Positions 40,115 to 48,188 of a stretch of 64,000 nt of DNA are shown here, piece by piece. The translations under genes and the position numbers were made by a program. The notes below the pieces were generated by a model that worked only from the letters and a program-made list of their open reading frames with translations, was not told the DNA's origin and did not search any database. Numbering within the stretch: the stretch's first letter is position 1; each line of letters opens with the position of its first letter. The DNA is from CAYTZH01 sp964442285 (GTDB taxonomy: Bacteria; Myxococcota_A; UBA9160; JAFDET01), in the NCBI GenBank assembly GCA_964442285.1, contig CAYTZH010000013.1:1-64000 (forward strand). Reading direction: 5' to 3'.

Positions 40115-40900
40115 CTAGTGCCCGGGGGGGCCGGGCTTGCGCTTCTGGAAGATCGCCTTCACCGCCTCGCGTCCGTCCGGGCTGCGGAGCGCGCGCGTCG
40201 TGAGCGCCAGCTCCTCCCGCAGGTGGGCGGCGAGATCGTCGAGGAGGTCGGCCCGGGTGACGAGGCGCTTGGTCTGTCGCGCGGCGAGCGGGGCGATCCC
40301 CGCGAGCTTGCGGCAGCAGGCCAGGAAGGCGTCCGCGAAGCCTTCCTCGGGAGCCACCTCGCCGACCAGGCCCAGTGCCAGGGCCGTGTCCGCGTCGGTG
40401 GTCTTCACGTCGAGCAGGAAGCGCAGGGCCTGCTCGCGCCCGATGGCCTGGGGCAGGGTCCAGGTGAGCCCGCAGTCGGGCGAGGTCCCCAGGCGCGCGT
40501 AGCCCGGATGGAAGCGGGCCCGCGTGCTGGCCACGCGCAGGTCCGCGCAGAGCGCGAGGGAGAGACCGGCGCCGATGGCGATGCCGTCGATGCCCGCGAC
40601 GACGGGCTTCTCGCAGTCGACGCGCATGCTTCGGACCAGCCGGACCACCCGGTCGGCCACGGCAGCGCCATCCGACGCTCGGGCGGGCGCCGCCAGGTCC
40701 GCCCCGGCGCAGAAGGCGCCGCCCGCGCCGGTGAGGCCGACCACGCGGACGGCGTCGTCGGCCGCCGCCGCTTCGAAGGCCTCGACGAGCGCCTCGACGA
40801 GATCGTCCGAGAGCGCGTTCTTCTTGGTTGGGCGGTTCAGCGTGAGGAGCCGCACGCCGTCGCGGGTCTCTTCGAGGAGCACCGGATCCGGCGTCGTCAC
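40115..40900 (-). CDS. Enoyl-CoA hydratase/isomerase family protein
   Basis: A 261-residue crotonase starting with GTG 40900, which overlaps the LLM stop (GTGA). Motifs: VRLLTLNRPTKKNALSDDLV, GLTGAGGAFCAGADLAAP, GIDGIAIGAGLSLALCADLR and HPGYARLGTSPDCGLTWTLP. Both canonical Glu positions differ (Ser in GAGLSLA and Asp in SPDCG), similar to the isomerase-like member at 34353-35183. Confidence 0.87.
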   Translation of the reverse strand: MTTPDPVLLEETRDGVRLLTLNRPTKKNALSDDLVEALVEAFEAAAADDAVRVVGLTGAGGAFCAGADLAAPARASDGAAVADRVVRLVRSMRVDCEKPVVAGIDGIAIGAGLSLALCADLRVASTRARFHPGYARLGTSPDCGLTWTLPQAIGREQALRFLLDVKTTDADTALALGLVGEVAPEEGFADAFLACCRKLAGIAPLAARQTKRLVTRADLLDDLAAHLREELALTTRALRSPDGREAVKAIFQKRKPGPPGH

Positions 40901-41964
40901 GGCGCCCCTCCGTCGGTCCCGGCGCGGTCGCGGCTTCCCGTCAGCTCGGCCATCAGCGCGAGGCCCTGCGGCTGACGGCAGGTGATCGTGAGGCCGGTCG
41001 CGCCCGACCCCTCCCACCCCCGGTAGCGCTCGCGGATGCGCTCCGGCGGGCCCACCAGCGCGCCCTCGTCGCAGTAGTCGTCGGGGACGGCTTCGATGGC
41101 CTCGCGCTTGCGGCCCGCCAGGTAGAGCTCCTGGATCTTCGCCGCCGCGTCGGCGTAGCCGCGACGCACCATCATGTCGTTGTGGAAGTTCTTGTCGCGG
41201 TGGCCCATGCCGCCCACGTAGAGCGCGATGCCGGGCTTCATGCGGGCCAAGGCCTGCCCCACGTCGTCGGTGAGGTGGACCGAGGTCATGGGCTGGATCT
41301 CGAAGTCCGCCAGGCTCTTGCCCCCGCCGGCGCGGCGGAAGCCCTCCTCCAGCCACGGCCCGTAGAGATCCATCATGCCCGGGACGAAGGTCAGCGGGAA
41401 CCAGCCGTCGGCGATCTCCGCCGTGAGCACCACGTTGCGCTCGGTGCCGGTGCCGAGCCAGATCGGGATCCTGGGATTCATGTGCAGGATCGACTTGAGC
41501 GGCTTCCCGATCCCGAGGGCCCCTTCCCCCGCGAAGGGCAGCGAGATCTCCCGGCCCGCGTGGGTGACGGGCTCCCGGCGCTCGAAGATCTTGCGCATGA
41601 TCGAGACGTAGTCGCGGATGCGCCAGTAGGGCCGGCCCCAGGGCTGGCCGTACCAGCCCTCCACGATCTGGGGTCCGCTGACGCCGAGCCCCGCGATGAA
41701 GCGATCGCCGCCGGCGAGGGCGTCGATGGTCGCGGCCTGCATGGCGGCCATGGCGGGAGGCCGCCCGGCGAGCTGCATGATCGCCGTCCCGAGGCGGATG
41801 CGCCGGGTCACCGCGGCGAGGTAGGCGAGGGGCGAGGTGGCGTCGGAGCCGTAGGCCTCCGCGGTCCAGACCGAGTCGAAGCCAAGGGCCTCCGCGCGCT
41901 GCACCAGCTCCACCGGCAGCGTCAGCTCCGCCCCGGAGTAGCCGAGCATGAGCCCGAGCTTCAC
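40897..41964 (-). CDS. LLM class (F420-type) oxidoreductase
   Basis: A 355-residue luciferase-like protein, started at GTG 41964, only 2 bp after the P450 stop. Motifs: VKLGLMLGYSGAELTLPVEL, AEALGFDSVWTAEAYGSDAT, TRRIRLGTAIMQLAGRPPAM and GGDRFIAGLGVSGPQIVEGW. The GLMLGYSG start is characteristic of F420-dependent members. Tight linkage to a P450 upstream and two crotonases downstream places it in a shared catabolic route. Confidence 0.87.
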   Translation of the reverse strand: MKLGLMLGYSGAELTLPVELVQRAEALGFDSVWTAEAYGSDATSPLAYLAAVTRRIRLGTAIMQLAGRPPAMAAMQAATIDALAGGDRFIAGLGVSGPQIVEGWYGQPWGRPYWRIRDYVSIMRKIFERREPVTHAGREISLPFAGEGALGIGKPLKSILHMNPRIPIWLGTGTERNVVLTAEIADGWFPLTFVPGMMDLYGPWLEEGFRRAGGGKSLADFEIQPMTSVHLTDDVGQALARMKPGIALYVGGMGHRDKNFHNDMMVRRGYADAAAKIQELYLAGRKREAIEAVPDDYCDEGALVGPPERIRERYRGWEGSGATGLTITCRQPQGLALMAELTGSRDRAGTDGGAP

Positions 41965-41966
41965 GG

Positions 41967-43235
41967 CTAGGCGGCTTCGCTCAGGCGATAGCGAAGGGGA
42001 AGCTGCTTGAAGCCGACGACGAAGCTGGACGCGATCCGGACCGGATCCCCCGCCAGCTCCAGGTGGTCGAACCGGCGGGCGAGCTCCCGCAGGAGCGCGC
42101 GCTGCGACTGGCGGGCCAGGTGGGCGCCGAGGCAGAAGTGCTCGCCGATTCCGAAGGCCAGGTGCGGGTTCCGGGCGCGGTCGATCCGGAAGGTGTACGG
42201 GTCCTCGAAGACCGACTCGTCGCGGTTTGCCGAGCCGTAGAAGAGCACCAGGTTCTCGCCCTCCCGGAGCTCCTGGCCCCGGAACTCCAGGTCCTCGGCC
42301 ACGACGCGCTTCATGTAGTTGACCGGCGAGACCCAGCGCAGGATCTCCTCCACCGCGCTCCGCACCAGAGCCGGGTTCCGCTTGAGCTTCTCGAACTCGG
42401 CCGGATGCTCGGCCAGGGCATGGAGGCCGCTGGCCAGGGCGTTCTTGGTGGTGTCGTGGCCGGCGGTGAAGGTGATGAGGTAGTAGCCCAGGGTCTCCAT
42501 CATCCCCATGGGCTCGCCGTTCACCTGGCCGTGGGCGAGCAGGGTCGCCAGGTCGTCCCGGGGGCTCGCCCGTCGGTCCGCGATGATCTCGTTGAAGAGC
42601 TGGAAGAACTCGACCGCGTGGGCCTTCACGGCCGCATTCCGGTCCTCGCCCTGGCGCTGGAGGTCGGGATCGTCGGAGGCGAAGAGCTCGTTGGTGAGCT
42701 TGAGCAGCTGGGGCTCCCGCTCGCGCGGGACGCCGAGGATGGTGCAGAGGACGCGAAGCGGGTGCCGGGCGGCGACCTCGCTGGCGAACTCGCACGTGCC
42801 CTCGCCGCCGCGGGCCCGCTCGACGAGCTCGTCCACCAGGGACCGGGCGCTCTCCTCGGCGATCGGCGCGACGCGCTGCTCGATGGCGCGCGGCGTGAAC
42901 CAGGAGGAGGCGACCTTGCGGTAGTCGCGGTGCTCGGGCGGATCCATGACGAGGATGGCGCGCAGCTGCCCGAGTCCTCCCTCCGCCTTGAGGATCTGCT
43001 TCTGCGCCTGGCTCTCGAGCACGATGCCGAAGCGGTTGAGGAAGCGCTGGGGCTGCTTCGAGATCTCGCAGATCTGGTCGTGGCGCACCACCGGATAGAA
43101 GGGGGCGAAGCCCTCCGGCGCGCAGTGGTGCAGCCGATCCAGCTCTCGCAGTGCGCGGTAGTGGTCGTGGGGGACGCCGCGCTCGCCGTAGGCCTGGGGC
43201 GCGATCAGGTCGAAACCGTCGAGCTCGGTCGTCAC
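41967..43235 (-). CDS. Cytochrome P450, paralogue of the one at 30.9-32.1 kb
   Basis: A 422-residue P450: I-helix FTAGHDTTKNALASGL, ExxR in EEILRW, heme loop FGIGEHFCLGAHLAR with Cys368. It is a clear paralogue of the P450 at 30854-32107. Each has an LLM gene next to its 3' end (convergent there, co-directional here), suggesting duplicated P450 plus LLM modules acting on related substrates. It is divergent from the acyl-CoA synthetase gene, with the shared TAGTATCATAGT element between them. Confidence 0.92.
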   Translation of the reverse strand: MTTELDGFDLIAPQAYGERGVPHDHYRALRELDRLHHCAPEGFAPFYPVVRHDQICEISKQPQRFLNRFGIVLESQAQKQILKAEGGLGQLRAILVMDPPEHRDYRKVASSWFTPRAIEQRVAPIAEESARSLVDELVERARGGEGTCEFASEVAARHPLRVLCTILGVPREREPQLLKLTNELFASDDPDLQRQGEDRNAAVKAHAVEFFQLFNEIIADRRASPRDDLATLLAHGQVNGEPMGMMETLGYYLITFTAGHDTTKNALASGLHALAEHPAEFEKLKRNPALVRSAVEEILRWVSPVNYMKRVVAEDLEFRGQELREGENLVLFYGSANRDESVFEDPYTFRIDRARNPHLAFGIGEHFCLGAHLARQSQRALLRELARRFDHLELAGDPVRIASSFVVGFKQLPLRYRLSEAA

Positions 43236-43266
43236 GGGGATTCCTGTGGCTGAGTGGCTCGCAAAT

Positions 43267-43279
43267 TAGTATCATAGTT
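43267..43279. promoter_or_regulatory. Shared regulatory element TAGTATCATAGT (site 2)
   Basis: This element is identical to the 12-mer at 35971-35982. It lies in the divergent P450 / acyl-CoA synthetase promoter. The core ends 43 nt before the synthetase start (GTG 43322), the same spacing as site 1 to its dehydrogenase ATG, and begins 33 bp before the P450 start. Confidence 0.65.
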
Positions 43280-43321
43280 AGTTGGATCCGCAAACCGCCC
43301 TTTCTCTGGGAGGACTCCTCC

Positions 43322-44884
43322 GTGTACCCGGGAACGTACGCCGCACAGACGCCGGACAAGGCGGCCGCCATCCTCGCCGGCACCGGCGAGGTCCTGACCT
43401 ACGCCGAGCTCGATGCCCGCTCCAACCGGCTCGCCCAGCTGCTGAGGGCCGAAGGCCTGCGTCCCGGCGACCACATCGCGGTCTTCCTGGAGAACCACAT
43501 CCGCTACTTCGAGGTCGCCTGGGCGGCGCTCCGGTCCGGGCTCTATCTCACGACCGTCAACCGCTACCTGACCGGACCGGAGGCGGCCTACATCGTGGAC
43601 GATTGCGAGGCCCGGGTGCTGGTGTCGTCGCGGGCGGTACACGAGGCGGCGTCCGAGATCCCGGAGCACGCCCCGGGCTGCGGGCGCTTCCTCGTGGTGG
43701 ACGGGCCGCCCGAGGGCGCGTCGGATCGCTTCGAGAGCTACGAGCAGGCGGTGAGTGCGCAGCCCCCCAAGCCGCTGGACGACGAGACCCTGGGCGAGTT
43801 CATGCTCTACAGCTCGGGAACCACCGGGCGACCGAAGGGGATCGCCCGTCCTCTCTCGGGGCGGCCCGCGTCGGGCGGGCTGGCCCTGGGCCTCACGATG
43901 AAGGCCCTGTTCCGCGGGGATGCCGACACGGTCTACCTCTCCCCCGCGCCCTTCTACCACTCGGCGCCCATCGGCTTCAGCACGGCGGTCCAGTCGCTCG
44001 GGGGCACCATCGTCATGCTGGAGCGTTTCGACGCCCTGGAGGCCCTGAAGGCCCTGGAGCGGTACGCCGTCACCCACAGCCAGTGGGTGCCCACCATGTT
44101 CTCGCGCATGCTGAAGCTTCCGGAGGAGGAGCGCGCGCGCTTCGACCTCTCGGCACACCGCGTGGCGATCCACGCGGCCGCGCCCTGTCCGCGCAAGGTG
44201 AAGGAGGAGATGTTCGCCTGGTGGGGGCCGATCCTGCACGAGTACTACGCGGGAACCGAGACGAACGGCCTGACCTACGTGGGCCCCGAGGACTGGCTGG
44301 CCCACCCGGGGACCGTCGGTCGCGCGGTGCTGGGCACGCTCCACATCTGCGACGAGACCGGCGCCGAGCTCCCGACCGGCGAGGCGGGCATCGTCTACTT
44401 CGAGCGGGACGAGGTGCCGTTCGCCTACCACAAGGATCCGAAGAAGACCCGGAGCGCCCAGCATCCCGAGCACCCCACCTGGACCGCCCTGGGCGACGTC
44501 GGCTACGTCGACCAGGAGGGCTACCTCTACCTCACCGACCGGGCCTCGTTCATGATCATCTCCGGCGGCGTCAACATCTACCCGCAGGAGATCGAGAACG
44601 AGCTGATCATGCACCCCCAGGTCGAGGACGTGGCGGTGATCGGCGTGCCCCACGAGGAGTTCGGCGAGGAGGTGAAGGCCGTGGTGCAGCCCGTGGCGGG
44701 GGTCGAGGGCGATCCGGCCCTGGCCGAGGAGCTGCTGGAGTTCGCGCGCGAGCGGCTGGCGGCGTACAAGTGCCCGCGCTCGATCGACTTCGAGGCCGAG
44801 CTCCCGCGTCTCCCCACCGGGAAGCTCTACAAGCGGCTGCTCAAGGATCGCTACTGGGGCGACAAGACCAGCCGGATCGTCTGA
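43322..44884 (+). CDS. Acyl-CoA synthetase (AMP-forming)
   Basis: A 520-residue ANL-family ligase starting at GTG 43322 with GGAGG upstream. Motifs: YSSGTTGRPKGIARP (P-loop), YYAGTETNGLTYV, YLTDRASFMIISGGVNIYPQ (hinge and Arg/Asp) and catalytic Lys in RLPTGKLYKR. It activates a carboxylic acid to its CoA ester. Its divergent P450 neighbour suggests that the acid is made by P450 oxidation. Confidence 0.92.
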   Translation: MYPGTYAAQTPDKAAAILAGTGEVLTYAELDARSNRLAQLLRAEGLRPGDHIAVFLENHIRYFEVAWAALRSGLYLTTVNRYLTGPEAAYIVDDCEARVLVSSRAVHEAASEIPEHAPGCGRFLVVDGPPEGASDRFESYEQAVSAQPPKPLDDETLGEFMLYSSGTTGRPKGIARPLSGRPASGGLALGLTMKALFRGDADTVYLSPAPFYHSAPIGFSTAVQSLGGTIVMLERFDALEALKALERYAVTHSQWVPTMFSRMLKLPEEERARFDLSAHRVAIHAAAPCPRKVKEEMFAWWGPILHEYYAGTETNGLTYVGPEDWLAHPGTVGRAVLGTLHICDETGAELPTGEAGIVYFERDEVPFAYHKDPKKTRSAQHPEHPTWTALGDVGYVDQEGYLYLTDRASFMIISGGVNIYPQEIENELIMHPQVEDVAVIGVPHEEFGEEVKAVVQPVAGVEGDPALAEELLEFARERLAAYKCPRSIDFEAELPRLPTGKLYKRLLKDRYWGDKTSRIV

Positions 44885-44927
44885 GGCGCCCGAGGCCCGA
44901 GGGTCGGTGGCGAGGGGCAGTCGCGCC

Positions 44928-45519
44928 GTGAGCTCCGAGCCCACCCTCGTTCCCCAGCGCCTGCAGTGGATCCTGCGCGCCGGCGCCCTGCTCCTGGTGC
45001 TGGGCCTGGCCCTGGGCGCCTGGCAGCTGTACGAGGCTGGTCTCCTGGAGCAGGAGAAGCCCCGGGCCCTCGTCGAGGCGGCGGGCCTCCGGGGTCCGCC
45101 CCTCTTCCTGCTGGCGTTCGCGGTGTGCGAGCTCCTCCACGTGCCGTCTATCCTGTTCATGGTCGCGGCGCCCCTGGTCTGGCCCCTCCCCATCGCGATC
45201 GGCATGGCCTACGCCGGGTCGGTCCTGGCGGCGATGTTCGTCTTCTGCGTGGCGCGCTTCCTGGTGGGGGACTGGGCGCGGACGAACCTGCCGCCCCGGC
45301 TCCGCCGCTACGACGACCAGCTCGCGAAGCGGGGCCTGCGCACGGTGATCGTGCTGCGCGTGGCCACCTTCATGGCCCCGCTGATGCACTGGGTGCCGGG
45401 GGCCTCCCGGGTCTCGACTGCGTCCCCTCCTCTGGGCGGCCGTCGCGATCCTGGTACTGGTCCGGCTGGGCTGGGGGTTCCGCCGGCGCCGGGCGCGCCG
45501 GCGCGACGAAGCCGGCTAG
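44928..45519 (+). pseudogene. TVP38/DedA-like membrane protein with internal deletion and frame change
   Basis: The first frame (GTG 44928, or GTG 44907) encodes a TVP38-like N-terminus: LRAGALLLVLGLALGAWQLY, PSILFMVAAPLVWPLPIAIG, VFCVARFLVGDWAR and VLRVATFMAPLMHWVPGASR. Homology then stops; the expected core helices are missing. From about 45418 a different frame encodes a plausible C-terminus (LRPLLWAAVAILVLVRLGWG then a basic tail) ending at TAG 45517-45519. The stop overlaps the stop of the convergent gene in a shared CTAG. It is either a decayed gene with an out-of-frame deletion of roughly 150-200 bp or an assembly error. Confidence 0.6.
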
Positions 45520-46049
45520 GACTTCCGCCGGAAGACCCGGCGGATCTCGAGCGGCGCGTCGGCGTCGTCGACGCGGATCGTGAGCTCCAGGCGGTCCTCG
45601 ATCCGCGCCCACGACGATTGGACCTCGACGATCCGGTCGGCCTCGAGATGGTTCTGCTGGCGGACCACCAGCCGGCCGTCCTCGTCCCAGGCCGCGCGGG
45701 AGACGACCTTGCGTCCCCGGCCGTCCTCGCTCTCGCGCGCCGCGCCGTCGGGAACGAGGTCCTGTCGGGTGGTCCGGACGCGGCTCTCGGTGACCATCCG
45801 CAGGCCGTCGTCGGGAATCGCCGTGACCGTGAGGGTCGGCGTCAGCCGGTCGGCCATCCGCCGGGCGGCTCCGGGCGCCCCCATCCGTTCGAGCAGCGGT
45901 CGGATCGGGTCGGAGGCCTCGCGGTCGAGGACCCAGACGCCGATCCATCCGGTGCGGTCGGGGCGCTCCGCGGCGGAGCCGCCCTCCGCCTGGGCGCCGG
46001 ACGCCAGCACCAGGCCGAGCCAGAACAGTGCGGAGAAGACGAGTCGCAT
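45516..46049 (-). CDS. Exported lipocalin-like protein of unknown function
   Basis: A 177-residue protein with a signal peptide (MRLVFSALFWLGLVLASGAQ, cut near AQA-E). The mature part starts GWIGVWVLDREASDPIRPLL and LLERMGAPGAARRMADRLTP, then alternating beta strands (TLTVTAIPDDGLRMVTESRV ... VVSRAAWDEDGRLVVRQQN ... IEDRLELTIRVDD). The repeated strands resemble lipocalin or fatty-acid-binding folds, but no precise family is recognised. It follows the DUF1329 gene on the same strand. Confidence 0.65.
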   Translation of the reverse strand: MRLVFSALFWLGLVLASGAQAEGGSAAERPDRTGWIGVWVLDREASDPIRPLLERMGAPGAARRMADRLTPTLTVTAIPDDGLRMVTESRVRTTRQDLVPDGAARESEDGRGRKVVSRAAWDEDGRLVVRQQNHLEADRIVEVQSSWARIEDRLELTIRVDDADAPLEIRRVFRRKS

Positions 46050-46067
46050 GGGTCGTATCCTAGCCGA

Positions 46068-47015
46068 TCAGCGGCCGCGGGTGAGTCGGCCCACGTCGAT
46101 GAACCGCCGGATCCGGCCCTTGCTCCTGGGCGGCGTGCCGTGGACGTCCCAGAACTCGATGCGGTTGCCCGTCCCGGTCTGCGCGTTGACGATGATGTCG
46201 CTCACGATCAGCAGGTCGCGGGGCTCCGCAACGCCTTCCCAGCCCTTGTACCAGGCGCCGGTGAGCGAGTGATCCTCGCTCCAGCGCTTGTTGTGCCAGA
46301 TGATCTTCCACAGCTCCTCCTTGTGGTCGTAGGCGAAGGAGTACATGGCCGTCAGGGTCTGCTTGTCGATCCAGATGTCCTTGAGGTAGGTGAGGATCGT
46401 GATGCCGCGGGCGTCGAAAGGCGCCTCCACGGTGGGCCCGGTGGCGAACTTGCGGCGCTCCTTGCGGAAGACGTCGCCGTCGTTCTCCAGGTACTCCGGC
46501 TCCGAGCGGTGGGAGAGCCGGATGCCCTGGGAGTGGCCCCGGTAGTAGAGGGGAAGCTGCTCGCCGCGATCCCAGTAGGAGTAGTGGAAGCGGGCCCCGC
46601 CGCCGCCTCCACCCCACTGGTAGTCGTGGTTCCACATGATCTTCACGCCGGCATGGGGATCGCCCTCGCAGTCGATCTCCTCCATGGGGAAGGGCTGGCC
46701 GGCGGTGTAGTTCTCCAGGCTGCCGTCCGGGCCGATGCGCGCCTGGCCGCGGAAGCGCTCGGTGGCGTCCCGGTAGATCTGCGCGGGCGAGTAGTCGGCC
46801 TGGGTCGGACCGATGTCGAGCTGCATGCCCTCGTAGAAGAAGAAGTCCCGGTTGTCCCAGAACGGCTTGGGCAGGTAGGGCTTGAGGCGATCCACCTGGC
46901 CGAAGGGGATCGCGTCGCCCTCCTGGAAGGGGACGGCGCCGACGCCGGCGTCCTCCTGGGCGAGGGCGGGGACGGCCGCGAGGCCGAGGACGAGCAGGGG
47001 AGCGAGGCGGGGCAT
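46068..47015 (-). CDS. DUF1329 exported protein (LolA-like outer-membrane lipoprotein fold)
   Basis: A 315-residue exported protein with a signal peptide (1-19, ending ALA). The mature sequence has DUF1329 features: DYSPAQIYRDATERFRGQA, PFPMEEIDCEGDPHAGVKIM, WNHDYQWGGGGGG, GITILTYLKDIWIDKQTLTA and VVDA-like MYSFAYDHKEELWKIIWHNK. Family members frequently accompany hydrophobic-compound catabolic or RND genes and are thought to sit at the outer membrane. The start lies in a 55-bp gap after the EF-hand gene. Confidence 0.85.
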   Translation of the reverse strand: MPRLAPLLVLGLAAVPALAQEDAGVGAVPFQEGDAIPFGQVDRLKPYLPKPFWDNRDFFFYEGMQLDIGPTQADYSPAQIYRDATERFRGQARIGPDGSLENYTAGQPFPMEEIDCEGDPHAGVKIMWNHDYQWGGGGGGARFHYSYWDRGEQLPLYYRGHSQGIRLSHRSEPEYLENDGDVFRKERRKFATGPTVEAPFDARGITILTYLKDIWIDKQTLTAMYSFAYDHKEELWKIIWHNKRWSEDHSLTGAWYKGWEGVAEPRDLLIVSDIIVNAQTGTGNRIEFWDVHGTPPRSKGRIRRFIDVGRLTRGR

Positions 47016-47070
47016 GCTGGATCTCCTTCGGAGGCTGCGGGGGAGCGGGGGCGGCGGGCCCGCCCCCGGG

Positions 47071-47382
47071 TCAGCGGAGGCGTCGGCGCACGCCCGGTCC
47101 CGGCGGAAGGCCCGCCTCCTTCCGCTCGCTTGGGCTCAAGCGTCCGTCGCCGTTCTTGTCGTACTTCTCCAGCCACGCTTCGTGCTCGCGTCGCAGCTCG
47201 TCCCGCGCCGCGGAGCGCTCGGCCTCGCTGAGGACGCCGTCGCCGTCCGTGTCGAAGCGCTCCAGGAACTGCGAACGCCGCTCGTCGGGGCTGGCGGGGC
47301 GGTCCTCCGCCAGGGCGCTCGTTGCCGCGAACAGGCACGCCATGGCGATCAGGGCCATCAGAAGTCGCGCTGCGTGGGTCAT
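47071..47382 (-). CDS. Small exported EF-hand calcium-binding protein
   Basis: A 103-residue protein with a signal peptide (1-25, ending ALA) and two EF-hand loops: D44-TDGDGVLSEAE and D75-KNGDGRLSPSE, both with the Asp/Asn/Asp pattern and final Glu. It is probably a periplasmic calcium sensor or buffer. It is divergent from the response regulator gene across a 114-bp region with a four-part CTGAG box, so it is likely a target of that two-component system. Confidence 0.85.
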   Translation of the reverse strand: MTHAARLLMALIAMACLFAATSALAEDRPASPDERRSQFLERFDTDGDGVLSEAERSAARDELRREHEAWLEKYDKNGDGRLSPSERKEAGLPPGPGVRRRLR

Positions 47383-47438
47383 GTGGGTCCTCCTGTTTCC
47401 GGGGATGTCCGGACGACTCGGAAGCTACGGAAGGGGAG

Positions 47439-47475
47439 CTGAGCCCAGGCTGAGGCTTCCTGAGAGGTCGCTCAG
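47439..47475. promoter_or_regulatory. CTGAG response-regulator box 1
   Basis: Three direct CTGAG repeats at 47439, 47450 and 47460 (11 and 10 bp steps) are followed 11 bp later by an inverted CTCAG at 47471. OmpR-type regulators bind direct repeats with a helical-turn spacing. The same 0/11/21/32 arrangement recurs at 50068-50104. Box 1 lies between the EF-hand and response regulator genes. Confidence 0.6.
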
Positions 47476-47496
47476 GAGGCGCTCGGGCGTTTGCCT

Positions 47497-48183
47497 ATGC
47501 TGGATCGCGTGCGGATCCTGATCGTGGAAGACGAAGAGGGCCTGGCGCGCGTCCTCGCCGACGGCCTGAAGGCCGAGGGCTTCGAGGCGGACCTCGCCCA
47601 CGACGGCACGGACGGCCTCTTCAAGGCCCAGGAGGGCCGCTACGACCTCATCCTGCTCGACGTGATGCTGCCCCGCATGAGCGGCTTCCAGGTCTGCACC
47701 CGGCTCCGGGAGGAGGGCGTCCAGACGCCGATCCTGATGCTCACGGCCCGGGACGGGGAGGAGAGCGAGCGCCGCGGTCTCGACCTCGGCGCCGACGACT
47801 ACGTGACCAAGCCCTTCTCCTATCCGGTGCTCGTCGCGCGGGTCCACGCCCTGCTGCGCCGCGGCGGCGAGAAGAGCTGGCCCGTGCTGCGGGTGGGGGA
47901 CCTCGAGCTCGACACGCGCACCCGCGTGTGTCGCCGGGGCGAGACCGTCGTGAAGCTCACCGCCCGGGAGCTCTCGCTGCTCGAGTTCCTGATGCGCAAC
48001 CCGGGCGCCGTCCACTCGAAGCAGGCGATCCTGGACGCGGTCTGGGGCTTCGACTACGAGGGCGACTACAACGTCGTCGAGGTCTACATCCGCTACCTGC
48101 GCCAGAAGCTCGACCGGCCCTTCCAGCGCCACAGCATCAAGACCCTGCGCGGGCTGGGCTACCGGCTCGAGGCCGACGGGTAG
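47497..48183 (+). CDS. OmpR-family response regulator
   Basis: A 228-residue regulator: receiver domain RILIVEDEEGLARVLADGLK with acidic pocket and phospho-acceptor D55 (LILLDVMLPRMSG), Thr/Lys switch (LTARDGEE, YVTKPFSYPVL), and a C-terminal winged helix (KLTARELSLLEFLMRNPG ... YIRYLRQKLDR ... TLRGLGYRLE). The start may instead be TTG 47491, which lies 11 nt after AGGAGG (47474-47479). It is followed by the kinase gene 5 bp later. It is probably autoregulated through box 1. Confidence 0.9.
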   Translation: MLDRVRILIVEDEEGLARVLADGLKAEGFEADLAHDGTDGLFKAQEGRYDLILLDVMLPRMSGFQVCTRLREEGVQTPILMLTARDGEESERRGLDLGADDYVTKPFSYPVLVARVHALLRRGGEKSWPVLRVGDLELDTRTRVCRRGETVVKLTARELSLLEFLMRNPGAVHSKQAILDAVWGFDYEGDYNVVEVYIRYLRQKLDRPFQRHSIKTLRGLGYRLEADG

Positions 48184-48188
48184 CGCCC

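Noticed and set aside
44907..47231. A 774-residue plus-strand protein continuing from the TVP38-like start
   Set aside because: After residue 170 the sequence is low-complexity and runs antisense to three genes with signal peptides and known motifs.
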